From: Hydractinia symbiolongicarpus | Taxonomy: Eukaryota; Cnidaria; Hydrozoa; Anthoathecata; Hydractiniidae | Length of the DNA stretch: 64,000 nucleotides | Assembly: GCF_029227915.1 (NCBI RefSeq) | Contig: NC_079884.1 | Coordinates: 18,044,001-18,108,000, forward strand | Direction: 5' to 3' | Shown here: in pieces, positions 56,460 through 64,000 of the stretch | How the letters are laid out: every line of letters begins with the position of its first letter | How positions within the stretch are numbered: position 1 is the stretch's first letter | Position numbers and translations under genes: made by a program | Notes under the pieces: generated by a model | Databases searched by the model: none | What the model saw: the letters and a program-made list of their open reading frames with translations, nothing else | What the model was told of the DNA's origin: nothing

Positions 56460-57470
56460 TTGACATATAATAAATCACATAGCGTTACCGAGGAGGAGGC
56501 GGAAAAATTAAGTAAAATTTACTATATACCAGAACATCTCTGGACTGGACGCAAAGCCATCAAATTGCTCGCGAAGCAGAGTGGCTTATCCAAAAAGCTA
56601 GTCACTCACTGGCTGTCTAGGCAACTGCTCTGGCTCCAGCATATCAAAGGCCCGAAACGTATCGATTATCCGCATTTCACCATTACGAGACCGAACGACA
56701 TGCATCAATTTGACATCTTGTACATGCCCTATGACAAGCTGTATGGAAATACGTATAAATACATCCTCACAGTTATTGACGTGGCTTCAAGGTACAAGGT
56801 AGCGAGACCTCTAAGGACGATAAAAACTAGCAAGGTCGCGGATATGCTCAAGGACATTTATAAGGCAGGACCTTTACGATACCCTAAAACCTTTCAGTGT
56901 GACAACAGTAGCGAATTCAAATCAGCAGTGACTAAACTGTTAGAAGTCAAAGACGTGGAGATTAAACGGGCCACCACCAAATATCACCATACATTTACAG
57001 CATTTGTAGACAGCTACAACAAGGTACTTGCTGAAAGACTCTTTAAACCCCAAGATGAGCAAGAGTTGGTCTCTGAGGAGACTAGTAGCATTTGGGTCAA
57101 GCACCTATACACTATCGTCAAAAGTCTCAACAACACCAAGACTGCCATGATCGGCAAGATACCTAGCAGGGCGATTAAGCTCGAAGAGGTACCACTCGCG
57201 AAAAGTCAGCAATAACCTGAGGAAAAGCCCTTACCTGAGGATGGTCTCTATTTCTATCTGTTACAACCTGGGGAGGAGCATGGTGACTCGAAAAGAAGTG
57301 CTACTGACGCCCTTTGGAGCAAAAATACTTACAGGTTGGATCATATTGTAGCAGATAGTCGCGTGCTGTACTATTTGAAAGACGGTCCTGAAAGAAGCTT
57401 CGTGGCGGAAGAGTTGATGCTAATTCCTAAAGATGTTGAAGTACCTCCAAAGGATGTTAAGGCCTGGTAA
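56460..57470 (+). pseudogene. Maverick/Polinton rve integrase
   Basis: Retroviral-type integrase. An N-terminal helical region (RKAIKLLAKQSGLSKKLVTH) is followed by the catalytic core: MHQFDILYMP (Asp85), YPKTFQCDNSSEFKS (Asp148) and HTFTAFVDSYNKVLAERLF, where the residue 36 after Asp148 is Asp184 in place of Glu. An in-frame TAA at 57213-57215 separates a C-terminal SH3/chromo-like part (DGLYFYLLQPGEEHG, VLYYLKDGPERSFVAEELM) that stays in phase to TAA at 57470. It overlaps the 3' end of the convergent minus gene by 14 nt. Confidence 0.85.
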
Positions 57471-57825
57471 ATAGTATTTTCAGGAGTGTATCTAAATTTT
57501 CATCCTCCAAATCTTTACTCGGATCTCTTACATACAGTAAAGAAGGCTCGGTATAGAACGGGTACCCATAGACGATACCTCTGATAACATCAGGTTCAAT
57601 TTGAAGATCAATGTCATCAAAGCGTCTTTCGTTTATCTGAAAGTTGAGGATATCGCCTATTTTTGTCAAGTCAGCCAAATTCGATAGCTGCAACTCCTTA
57701 TCTTTGATAACCTCATAACAGAGTGCGCCATACTTGTTCCTTTTGAGTTTAACTATATGCAGCCCTAGTCGTTGAATATCGTTCTCTAAATCCTCACCGA
57801 TATCGCGTCTCGAGAATGTTGCCAT
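57457..57825 (-). CDS. Uncharacterised Maverick protein, minus strand
   Basis: 122 codons, intact: MATFSRRDIGEDLENDIQRL, NKYGALCYEVIKDKELQLSN, IEPDVIRGIVYGYPFYTEPS and a C-terminal acidic end. No domain recognised. It overlaps the next upstream frame (57786-58034) by 40 nt in a different phase. The two may have been one gene split by a frameshift or two overlapping genes. Convergent with integrase. Confidence 0.55.
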   Translation of the reverse strand: MATFSRRDIGEDLENDIQRLGLHIVKLKRNKYGALCYEVIKDKELQLSNLADLTKIGDILNFQINERRFDDIDLQIEPDVIRGIVYGYPFYTEPSLLYVRDPSKDLEDENLDTLLKILFTRP

Positions 57826-58034
57826 GCTTTTTTCCCTGACGCTACCCTATTTAAAAGCTCTTCATCATCAGGGTATACAAAGCCTTCGTAGAATTCTCCC
57901 CCTCGAAACCTAAAGTTTTCCAAGCAGGTAGGACAATAACCAGTCACTGATGCTGACTCGATACAACATCGTAGTACAGGTACTTGAATATCATACATAT
58001 TTTCCCGTTGTTTTTGTTGTACGTATGCTTCCAT
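57786..58034 (-). CDS. Small Cys-rich Maverick protein, minus strand
   Basis: 82 codons: MEAYVQQKQRENMYDIQVPV, LRCCIESASVTGYCPTCLEN and GGEFYEGFVYPDDEELLNRV. The RCC...CPTC spacing could bind zinc. Its start codon lies 2-3 nt from the edge of a Helentron-like insertion, so its promoter and any longer N-terminus have been separated from it. Function unknown. Confidence 0.5.
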   Translation of the reverse strand: MEAYVQQKQRENMYDIQVPVLRCCIESASVTGYCPTCLENFRFRGGEFYEGFVYPDDEELLNRVASGKKAWQHSRDAISVRI

Positions 58035-58036
58035 AG

Positions 58037-59284
58037 TTGAATTTCCGCGCCCGAAGGCGTAGGAAATTCTTTAAAACCGTCGTTTTTTTTCTTTCGGAGC
58101 ATTTTTTGAGAAAAAATCGACCCTGGGATTTCACGTTCATCTGAGAGGAGGATAGTATTGAACTGACTAACTAACCCTGTCCCAAATGGTCAATTGAACG
58201 TCACAGATTAAAACTTCGTACCCAAGCTCCCTAAGCACTGGGAAATCATCTAACTGATGTTTCAGGCCAAAATTGGACAAAATTTGGCACACTTAGCAGA
58301 AAAGCTATGCTAAACATAATGGTGACATCATAATTTTGATTTCTTGTTACCTAAATGTCATTTTAGGCGAAAATTGGTCCAAAAATTAAAACTACTTTAT
58401 TTTTAAAAAGAATTGGCACAGTTAACAAAAAAAGTATGCTGAACATGATAATGACATCAAAATTTTGATTTCTTGTTACCTAAATGTCATTTTAGGCGAA
58501 AATTGGTCCAAAAATTAAAACTACTTTATTTTTGACAAAAATTGGCACAGTTAACAAAAAAAGTATGCTGAACATGATGGTGACATCAAAATTTAGCTTT
58601 TTAGTCACCTAAATGTCATTTTAGGCGAAAATTTGTTCAAAAATTAAAACTACCTTATTTTCAACAGAATTTGGCACAGTTAACAAAAAAAATTATGCTG
58701 AACATGATGGTGACATCAAAATTTTGGTTTTTTGTCACCTAAATGTCATTTTAGGCCAAAATTTGTTCAAAAATTAAAACTACTTTATTTTCAACAAAAT
58801 TTGGCACAGTTACCAAATAAAGTATGCTGAACATGATGGTGACATCAAAATTTTGTTTTTTTTGTCACCTTAAATGTCATTTTAGGCCAAAATTTGTCCA
58901 AAAATTAAAACTACTTTATTTTCGACAAAAATTGGCACAGTTAATAAAGAAAGTATGCTGAAAATGTTGGTCACATCAAATTTTTGATTTTTTGTCAACT
59001 AAATGCCGTTTAAGACCATAAACGTCTCAACCGCAAGACTTTCAACCATGAATGATAGGCTGTATTTTTTGTTAGCGATTTCTTTTATAATATGAGTTTA
59101 TTATGAAGCATTGCGTTTTGCTTGCGGTTGTTATAACATATAATGTCACTTGTGTCCTTTATCTTCAAAGCTTCATGCACCAAAACTCTTCGAATGTTTG
59201 GCACGATAACACAACGAATTAGTAGGTTGTCATCAAATATTTTAGTAGCGAGCGGAAATTCTTAGAGCCCCCAGGGCTTCTTGT
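58037..59284 (+). mobile_element. Helentron-like nonautonomous repeat, copy 3, in Maverick
   Basis: 1,248 bp, same family as 10636-11410 and 40044-40972. Start TTGAATTTCCGCGCCCGAAG, six or so units of the 129-bp repeat (CTGAACAT words at 58439, 58568, 58698, 58827), and 3' end AGCGGAAATTCTTAGAGCCC then CCAGGGCTTCTTGT. It is inserted between the minus-strand Cys-rich gene and the HNH gene, so it post-dates the Maverick element. Confidence 0.75.
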
Positions 59285-59370
59285 TGTTATTTCAAGTGGT
59301 TTTTAACATAGGGCAAAACGGTTCTAAAATGTTATTTTTCTAAAGGTGTTTGGTTGGGGGTGGAGACCGC

Positions 59371-59925
59371 CTATACCGAGACATGTCGGTTGCCCTTGGC
59401 TATGTTTTCACTCGCCCACATTGGTTGAGTGTTGGTGTAGTGCAATCTCATAGCAACCTCAGCAAGCGATTGAGCGTCTCCATTTTCTCGATACTTGAGT
59501 GGGATTTTGTGATCGATATGCCACCCCTTACTATAATTTTCCCATGTCATACCCTCGGAAAACTGAGCTTCAATATGGGCCCGCAGCTTAGCCATATCAC
59601 ACCCGAGATACTCCTAAGAACTAAGCTCCTTGTTTCCCTGTATAGCCCCGGAAGCTCGGCTGCGTACAACATGGGCAAGATGTCCAGAAGGGTAGCATTT
59701 ACACGTTGATCTTCGCCTTTGATGCGAGCACCTTGTACGTTCACGTGACGCTTTGATAACATTCAAGCATTTGATGCATGTTTTTGTCCGTTGACCTCTC
59801 CCCCTGAGCCTAAAATTGTCCAAAGAAAGATAGTTTTTACGTTTTGAGCATTTCCTAGCCTCCTCCATGTTGTTTTTTGTCATATCTTCAGGTAGGTTTT
59901 TTTTATGGACAAATCTTCCATACAA
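59371..59925 (-). pseudogene. Zinc-finger HNH endonuclease of the Maverick element
   Basis: One minus frame with a single TAG at 59614-59616. The upstream part has NMEEARKCSKRKNYLSLDNF and GQRTKTCIKCLNVIKASRER with paired Cys, then further Cys/His. The downstream part has GMTWENYSKGWHIDHKIPLK (HIDH, the metal-binding HNH core) and LHYTNTQPMWASENIAKGNR, where the last Asn is the third HNH element. A homing-type or virion-associated nuclease is likely. A late frame disturbance within the Cys-rich part is possible. Confidence 0.7.
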
Positions 59926-59961
59926 AAAAGTTTAAGTGGTCCATTGCCTGCTTACGTCATA

Positions 59962-60785
59962 TCATTTCGCGAGCTCTAGGAGACGTTGATGAGTATAATG
60001 TTCACTAAGCCTGAAATGTCTCACACGCTCTGGGTTGACTTCAATACAGCCACGCTCCCTGAGCCAGTTGTAGTGTACAGTAGCATTCGGGGTCTCCGCT
60101 AGTACCACAATCTCACCTTTGGGATAGTCAACAAGCTTGTTCTGTATTTTTTGTGCCACGTACCCATGTTGACCACAGATGGCCAGGTATGGAACGGGAT
60201 CGTTGTTGTTTTTCTGGATAATGACCATGCCGTTATCCTTCCAAGATCTTCGAGGTAAGGCACAGCGCGTTGCAGTAGTGTTCCTACTTGGTCCTGGAGC
60301 ACTACAATTTGTCGATCCCTATCCTCCAGTTCGTCTCCTAGCACCATGAGTTGCTCGTCCCTATCGTGTAAATCATCCTCGAGGAGCGCCAGGGCCATAT
60401 CCCTTTCCTCGAGGGTTTGACGATGCTTCTTAAGTTCATCTTATAATTTTTCAACACCTTTTCGAGCTAGCCATTTTGTCAAAGCCACACCCTTGGGTTT
60501 TCTAAAACGGTGCACAATTTCTAGTGCGCCGTTCAATGTAACGAAGACGTCATGCGGATTTTTCCTTCCTCCTAGCATACCTGTCCGGGGGAGGGTGGCA
60601 CCTTCCCTTGGTATATTTTGTCTTGTTGTAGTTTCTTCAGCCAAATATTGAAAATTGCTCTTTATATCAACAAGCCCCAAAAACCTACCAAGATCAGCTC
60701 TTTTGAACAGAGGCTGATCTTGCTTGTCAAATAGAGTCTCGATTGCTCCTGCGGGTACTGCTTTGAAGAGAGAAAGTTGCGACAT
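59962..60785 (-). pseudogene. MSV199/BRO-like DNA-binding protein
   Basis: It starts MSQLSLFKAVPAGAIETLFD and continues FKRADLGRFLGLVDIKSNFQ, GRKNPHDVFVTLNGALEIVH and GVALTKWLARKGVEKL to an in-frame TAA at 60441-60443. In phase beyond it is a coiled coil (ALLEDDLHDRDEQLMVLGDE, LEDRDRQIVVLQDQV); then, after a one-base shift near 60230, a C-terminal domain (VIIQKNNNDPVPYLAICGQH, LVDYPKGEIVVLAETPN). An N-terminal MSV199/BRO-type domain, coiled coil and C-terminal domain is a layout known from large DNA viruses of insects and related elements, where such proteins bind DNA. Confidence 0.6.
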
Positions 60786-60815
60786 TTTAATATACCAATG
60801 TTCGGCCAGAGGTTT

Positions 60816-61412
60816 TCAATTGTGAATTTTCCAAGTCCTAGGTTGTTCAAGCCTCACATACAAACAGGCATGCTTGGACTTTTTCAACTCAGTCTTTATA
60901 TCTCCCCAATCGGGGATCATGTTCGTCTCGTCATCAATCATCTTCATATCAGACCTCTCGTGTCGGTACCAGAGGAAGAGCTGTTTCTTCTGCCTTCGGA
61001 GGTTCTTGGGCAAGGCTGTGTACGACTGAGTGAGTAACCACAAACTCTGATTGCGATGCCTACCACTGATGGCAAGTTCAAGTAGAGATTGCCTCCGCTT
61101 GTCGAGATTTTCATCAGCTATACAGTCGTCATCGACGAACAACGTCTCTTCGCCTGCCAGTAAAGACGACAATTTTTTAATCCATTCAAAGAGCTGATCC
61201 TTAGGGTCTATTAGGAACACATAGTCATCTTCTCAAAGTGAGCCTCTCTCAAGGTAGATGCTATTTCACTGTATAGTAGGACACAATATGACTATGTTGT
61301 AGTAGTGGTGTTTATACTCGTTTTCAAGCAGGTCCAGGACACGTTGCGTTTTCCCGCAACTTGTCGGGCCTGTAAAGATTGCAGTGTGGGGTTCCCTCAC
61401 AACGTATAGCAT
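60816..61412 (-). pseudogene. FtsK/HerA-type genome-packaging ATPase
   Basis: It starts at 61412 (MLYVVREPHTAIFTGPTSCG), with Walker A GPTSCGKT at residues 15-22. In-frame TGA codons lie at 61266-61268 and 61233-61235. Beyond them follow LFVDDDCIADENL (Walker B with acidic residues), LELAISGRHRNQSLWLLTQS and KKQLFLWYRHER. This is the A32-like packaging ATPase expected in Maverick/Polinton elements; it would pump DNA into capsids. Two stops make it inactive. Its start overlaps the end of the upstream zinc-ribbon frame. Confidence 0.8.
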
Positions 61413-61413
61413 T

Positions 61414-61620
61414 TTATATTAAACGTCCTGTTTTTTTATGGATTTTCGGGATAGTGGATAGGCAATCGGAACAAATCCACGCACCGCCGTGGTTGTTGAC
61501 CAGAGGCCCCTTACAGACGAGGCAGTATGTGGTCTTCTATATGAGGGAAAGGGGATCAAACACTAGCCTACCTTGTAGGAACCGCAATACCTTCGATATC
61601 TCTCGATGAGGCGCGCCTTT
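61414..61620 (-). pseudogene. Small zinc-ribbon Maverick protein, broken
   Basis: The minus strand shows YCLVCKGPLVNNHGGAWICS and DCLSTIPKIHKKTGRLI before TAA at 61414-61416. CLVC and CSDC form a four-Cys zinc-ribbon. Upstream, in another frame, RLIERYRRYCGSYKVG is probably its N-terminal part, separated by stops and a frame change. Function unknown. Confidence 0.5.
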
Positions 61621-61647
61621 TCCTGAGAGATGGGGCAGGGTACGAGG

Positions 61648-61869
61648 TTAAAAAAGGGTATCTTGATGGGTGTTTTTAAAAGTTCGACGTATCTCGCCAT
61701 TGGTGTCCATTTTTGCAGAGGGTCTTGTAATACCTAAGAATTTCTTCACTGCCAGAGCGTATACAAAGGTAAAACTGAGATCTACAACAGTTTCGTAGAG
61801 CATATCCAAAATTTCCTTCTTTTTGGGGGTTATATTGCTGGCCATGTGAGTTGTTGCCTTTGTAGTCAT
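61648..61869 (-). CDS. Small Maverick protein with hydrophobic helix
   Basis: 73 codons: MTTKATTHMASNITPKKKEI, LDMLYETVVDLSFTFVYALA, VKKFLGI, then a hydrophilic tail. One amphipathic or membrane-prone helix in the middle. It starts 5 nt from the stop of the upstream 50-codon gene, in the tight packing of this minus-strand cluster. Unrecognised. Confidence 0.5.
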   Translation of the reverse strand: MTTKATTHMASNITPKKKEILDMLYETVVDLSFTFVYALAVKKFLGITRPSAKMDTNGEIRRTFKNTHQDTLF

Positions 61870-61873
61870 TTAT

Positions 61874-62026
61874 TTAATGCATTTTGAAAATGTCAATTTG
61901 AGGTTTGCACTTTTGGTGGACCGCGGGGCGGACCGTGGGCTTGTCCTCATTCTTGCCTCCAAATTTAAACCAGGCTCCAACAGCTATAGCGAGTACGGCA
62001 AGCGTCCCTACCCTAAAGGTAGACAT
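61874..62026 (-). CDS. 50-residue single-pass membrane protein
   Basis: It starts at 62026 with MSTFRVGTLAVLAIAVGAWF, a hydrophobic segment, followed by KFGGKNEDKPTVRPAV and a short basic tail to TAA at 61874-61876. It overlaps the preceding gene's end slightly and leads directly into the next. Size, membrane segment and location suggest a minor virion protein. Function unproven. Confidence 0.5.
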   Translation of the reverse strand: MSTFRVGTLAVLAIAVGAWFKFGGKNEDKPTVRPAVHQKCKPQIDIFKMH

Positions 62027-62493
62027 TGTCCAACGTCCTGATGCAGGTCCGCCATGGCGTCTTTGATGATGGGGTCCTCCTTAATATCTTGCCTCAGGTC
62101 CTCAACACTATCCATATCCACGAAGTTCCCAATCAAGTTTGCATACAAGTTGATAACATGAGTAGTTAAAGCCTTGGCCGCCTTCTCCCCTTTCTCCTGG
62201 AGCTCTCGTTGAACATACTCGGTGTGTACCTTTTCGATTGCCTCCTCAGGAGCCTTGTCGATAAACCCTTCTGTGCATTTTTTCGGCAAGAGATTTCCTT
62301 TGCCTTTGCGCAAAGTCTCTTTCAAAGCTTGGCGTTTATCGGTGGGTTTTTCAACGTGTTCAAAGCCTGCTTCTGCAGAGTCAAACATTTGTGCAAGCTC
62401 TGTCATTCTCTTTATTATATGTTGAAATTTTAGATAGAATAGTAGTACTATCACATAGGGTAGAAGTATAGCGATATACAAACACACTTTCAT
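62008..62493 (-). CDS. Uncharacterised helical Maverick protein
   Basis: 161 codons, intact. An N-terminal membrane segment (YIAILLPYVIVLLFYLKF) is followed by a helical charged body: TELAQMFDSAEAGFEHVEKP, KEGRG-free KETLRKGKGNLLPKKC, EKVHTEYVQRELQEKGEKAA and an end with DSVEDLRQDIKEDPIIKDAM. An alternative start at the Met of MTEL (62403) would omit the membrane segment. No domain recognised. Confidence 0.55.
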   Translation of the reverse strand: MKVCLYIAILLPYVIVLLFYLKFQHIIKRMTELAQMFDSAEAGFEHVEKPTDKRQALKETLRKGKGNLLPKKCTEGFIDKAPEEAIEKVHTEYVQRELQEKGEKAAKALTTHVINLYANLIGNFVDMDSVEDLRQDIKEDPIIKDAMADLHQDVGQCLPLG

Positions 62494-62505
62494 GTTTATT
62501 CAGGC

Positions 62506-63862
62506 TTAAACCGTAAGCGGAGAGGTATGTATCCCATCATCGTGTACAACTCTTTTGTCGTAAAACGCTGAGAGTCCGAGCTTGTTTTGTTCATACGTAA
62601 CCATCCCCTAGTTGTGCGTTTTTGGCCATGTCTAGACAATCCCTCAGTGTGGTCAGGTACCTAGACAAAATACCGCTTGAGCAGGTTGATATCGTACTTG
62701 CCGCTGTTAAACCCAATTACAGCTACCTGGTTTACCCACTCGTCCCACAACTCCTGGTTATTTTTCGAGAGCACCTCGAAGTCGTCAGGTTTGGGGTACA
62801 TTCTCTCGACTTCCTTCACAAAATGTTTCACCAGGACCTTGGGATTTTCGTGCTCAATGAACGTTGGGTGGCTATTCAAACTACTAATACCAACACTTAC
62901 GGGGATATGTCTTGAAAGGTATGTTAAATCAGATGTTTGCTGGTAATTTAGAGGTGATAGGAGGGCTTCGAAATTAAACACAATATTGTGTGGGTAGGGT
63001 TTGAATTCCTTCTGAAAGTGCATATTGCTTTTGGGTGGTTTTTCACATTCCCAGGCTGTGACGAGGTTGTACCCCTGTTCCAATATCATCCTTTCCTTAG
63101 ACTGGGTTGCAGTGTAATGATTCTCGTCCGCTTTGGTTCTATTGGGCCTACAGGGGTATCCGAGCCACTTACAACTGTTGTACTTGTAAACGGTCTTTGA
63201 AATAGGCTCATAGTCGTCAACTTTCCACTCCTTTTTACCATCACCTATAACGCGTTGACCACCATGTCCACATATGTCTTCCAGTTTCTTTTGACATGTA
63301 TTCGATCCATTTTGAGGCATCGTAACTAAAGCCCTCATCGTAAAAGACCTTCTCCGCCCTGCTCGGCAAACGTTTCACCTTCCCCCCTTTGCAGATAATC
63401 GTCGTCTTGACGCCCTCGCATTCGTTCTTCTTATGCCGCGTGAGATTCCAGGCCTTGTTAAGAACTTGGTCGCATACCTCGCATTCCCAGTGTTGGGTCA
63501 GCCTGTCTAAATCCTTGATATAGAAACAGTGGATATCCAGCACACCAAGATTGAAAGTGTCTAAAACCTTTTTGTACTGCTTTTTCCCATAGACGAGTCG
63601 CCATGGTGCCTTCTCAGAGTTTGTCTTGCGCTTAAATACTCCGATGTTGACCTTGAATGGTTTGGCAACGCCCTCAAGATCCACCAACCTCGTAGGTCTC
63701 ACATCTTTACGCTTTAGCTTAGGGTCCCCGTAGTATTCTCGGGCTAAGGTGATAGCTGACCTTGTTAGAAACTAAGGAGCTCTTAGTTTTGTGGTAATCA
63801 GAGACGCCACCTCCACCCTTGTAAATATCACAGCTGAAGCTGTACACAACCTTAACGCGCAT
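62506..63862 (-). pseudogene. Protein-primed type B DNA polymerase, internally deleted
   Basis: The N-terminal region from 63862 (VKVVYSFSCDIYKGGGGVSD) changes frame into the 63702 segment with PFKVNIGVFKRKT and a C2H2-like CEVCDQVLNKAWNLTRHKKN. A shift near 63300 leads to the exonuclease: NIVFNFEALLSP (Exo I, with Asn where the first Asp is usual) and IGFNSGKYDINLLKRYFV (Exo II). Directly after this the polymerase palm and fingers are absent; only a C-terminal tail with GLSAFYDKRVVHDDGIHTSP remains (about 62590-62506). The family enzyme is usually well over 1,000 residues. Dead. Confidence 0.75.
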
Positions 63863-63875
63863 TTTTATGTAGGGT

Positions 63876-64000
63876 TTAATTTTTTTGCATAATCGAATCC
63901 TTTAGAGGTTGGTTCAAATCCTTGTTGAACCTCCATGTTTTGATCCACTTTTCGTCTTCCAACATTTGGATGTCGTCTTCAATAATACCCTGATGTTCAA
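63876..64000 (-). CDS. Partial Maverick frame at the window edge
   Basis: An open minus frame enters from beyond 64000 and ends with WIKTWRFNKDLNQPLKDSIM and TAA at 63876-63878. Fourteen nt separate it from the polymerase start. Too little is visible to assign a function. Confidence 0.4.
   Translation of the reverse strand, partial: EHQGIIEDDIQMLEDEKWIKTWRFNKDLNQPLKDSIMQKN

Overview
The window is animal nuclear DNA. It is AT-rich, its genes have spliced GT-AG introns, and it is crowded with decayed mobile elements. The one clear host gene is DPH5 (diphthine methyl ester synthase) on the + strand. Seven coding exons can be placed between 1383 and 38542 and joined in phase; only the roughly 50 N-terminal residues lie outside the window. 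The repeat set (Penelope-like GIY-YIG, tyrosine-recombinase retroelement, PIF/Harbinger, Helitron, Helentron-derived repeats, Maverick/Polinton) and the compact-exon, giant-intron layout fit a cnidarian, perhaps a hydrozoan. That placement is inference, not proof.

Layout. 1-38542: DPH5, whose three large introns (about 10.9, 11.1 and 13.5 kb) hold nearly everything else in this half. Intron 1444-12341 holds a MITE, THAP and HIRAN gene remnants, a Harbinger-type fragment, a Penelope fragment and a Helentron-like repeat. Intron 12406-23460 holds an RT pseudogene split by a 2.8-kb Harbinger element with a TAA target duplication, two head-to-tail Helitrons and a tRNA-derived SINE. Intron 23570-37107 holds a Penelope element with two long inverted arms, a TIR element pairing a DDE-type transposase with a P2X7-C-terminus-like zinc protein, a THAP transposase with introns, and pogo/Tigger and ISL2EU-type fragments.

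38608-46700: an unrecognised minus-strand reading frame convergent with DPH5, a second Helentron-like repeat, and a minus-strand tyrosine-recombinase retrotransposon (41458-45537) whose gag and pol share a frame across a UGA-CUA-G stop. 46700-53800: one LINE copy interrupted by two DNA elements with TGTTA...TAACA ends and iterated subterminal motifs; the first carries an integrase remnant.

54771-64000: the left part of a Maverick/Polinton-type endogenous viral element that runs off the window. Capsid, a small membrane-anchored protein and integrase are on +. HNH, MSV199/BRO-like, packaging ATPase, several small proteins and protein-primed DNA polymerase genes are on -. It is dead: in-frame stops interrupt capsid, integrase, HNH and ATPase genes, the integrase third acidic residue is Asp instead of Glu, most of the polymerase is deleted, and a Helentron-like repeat is inserted in it.
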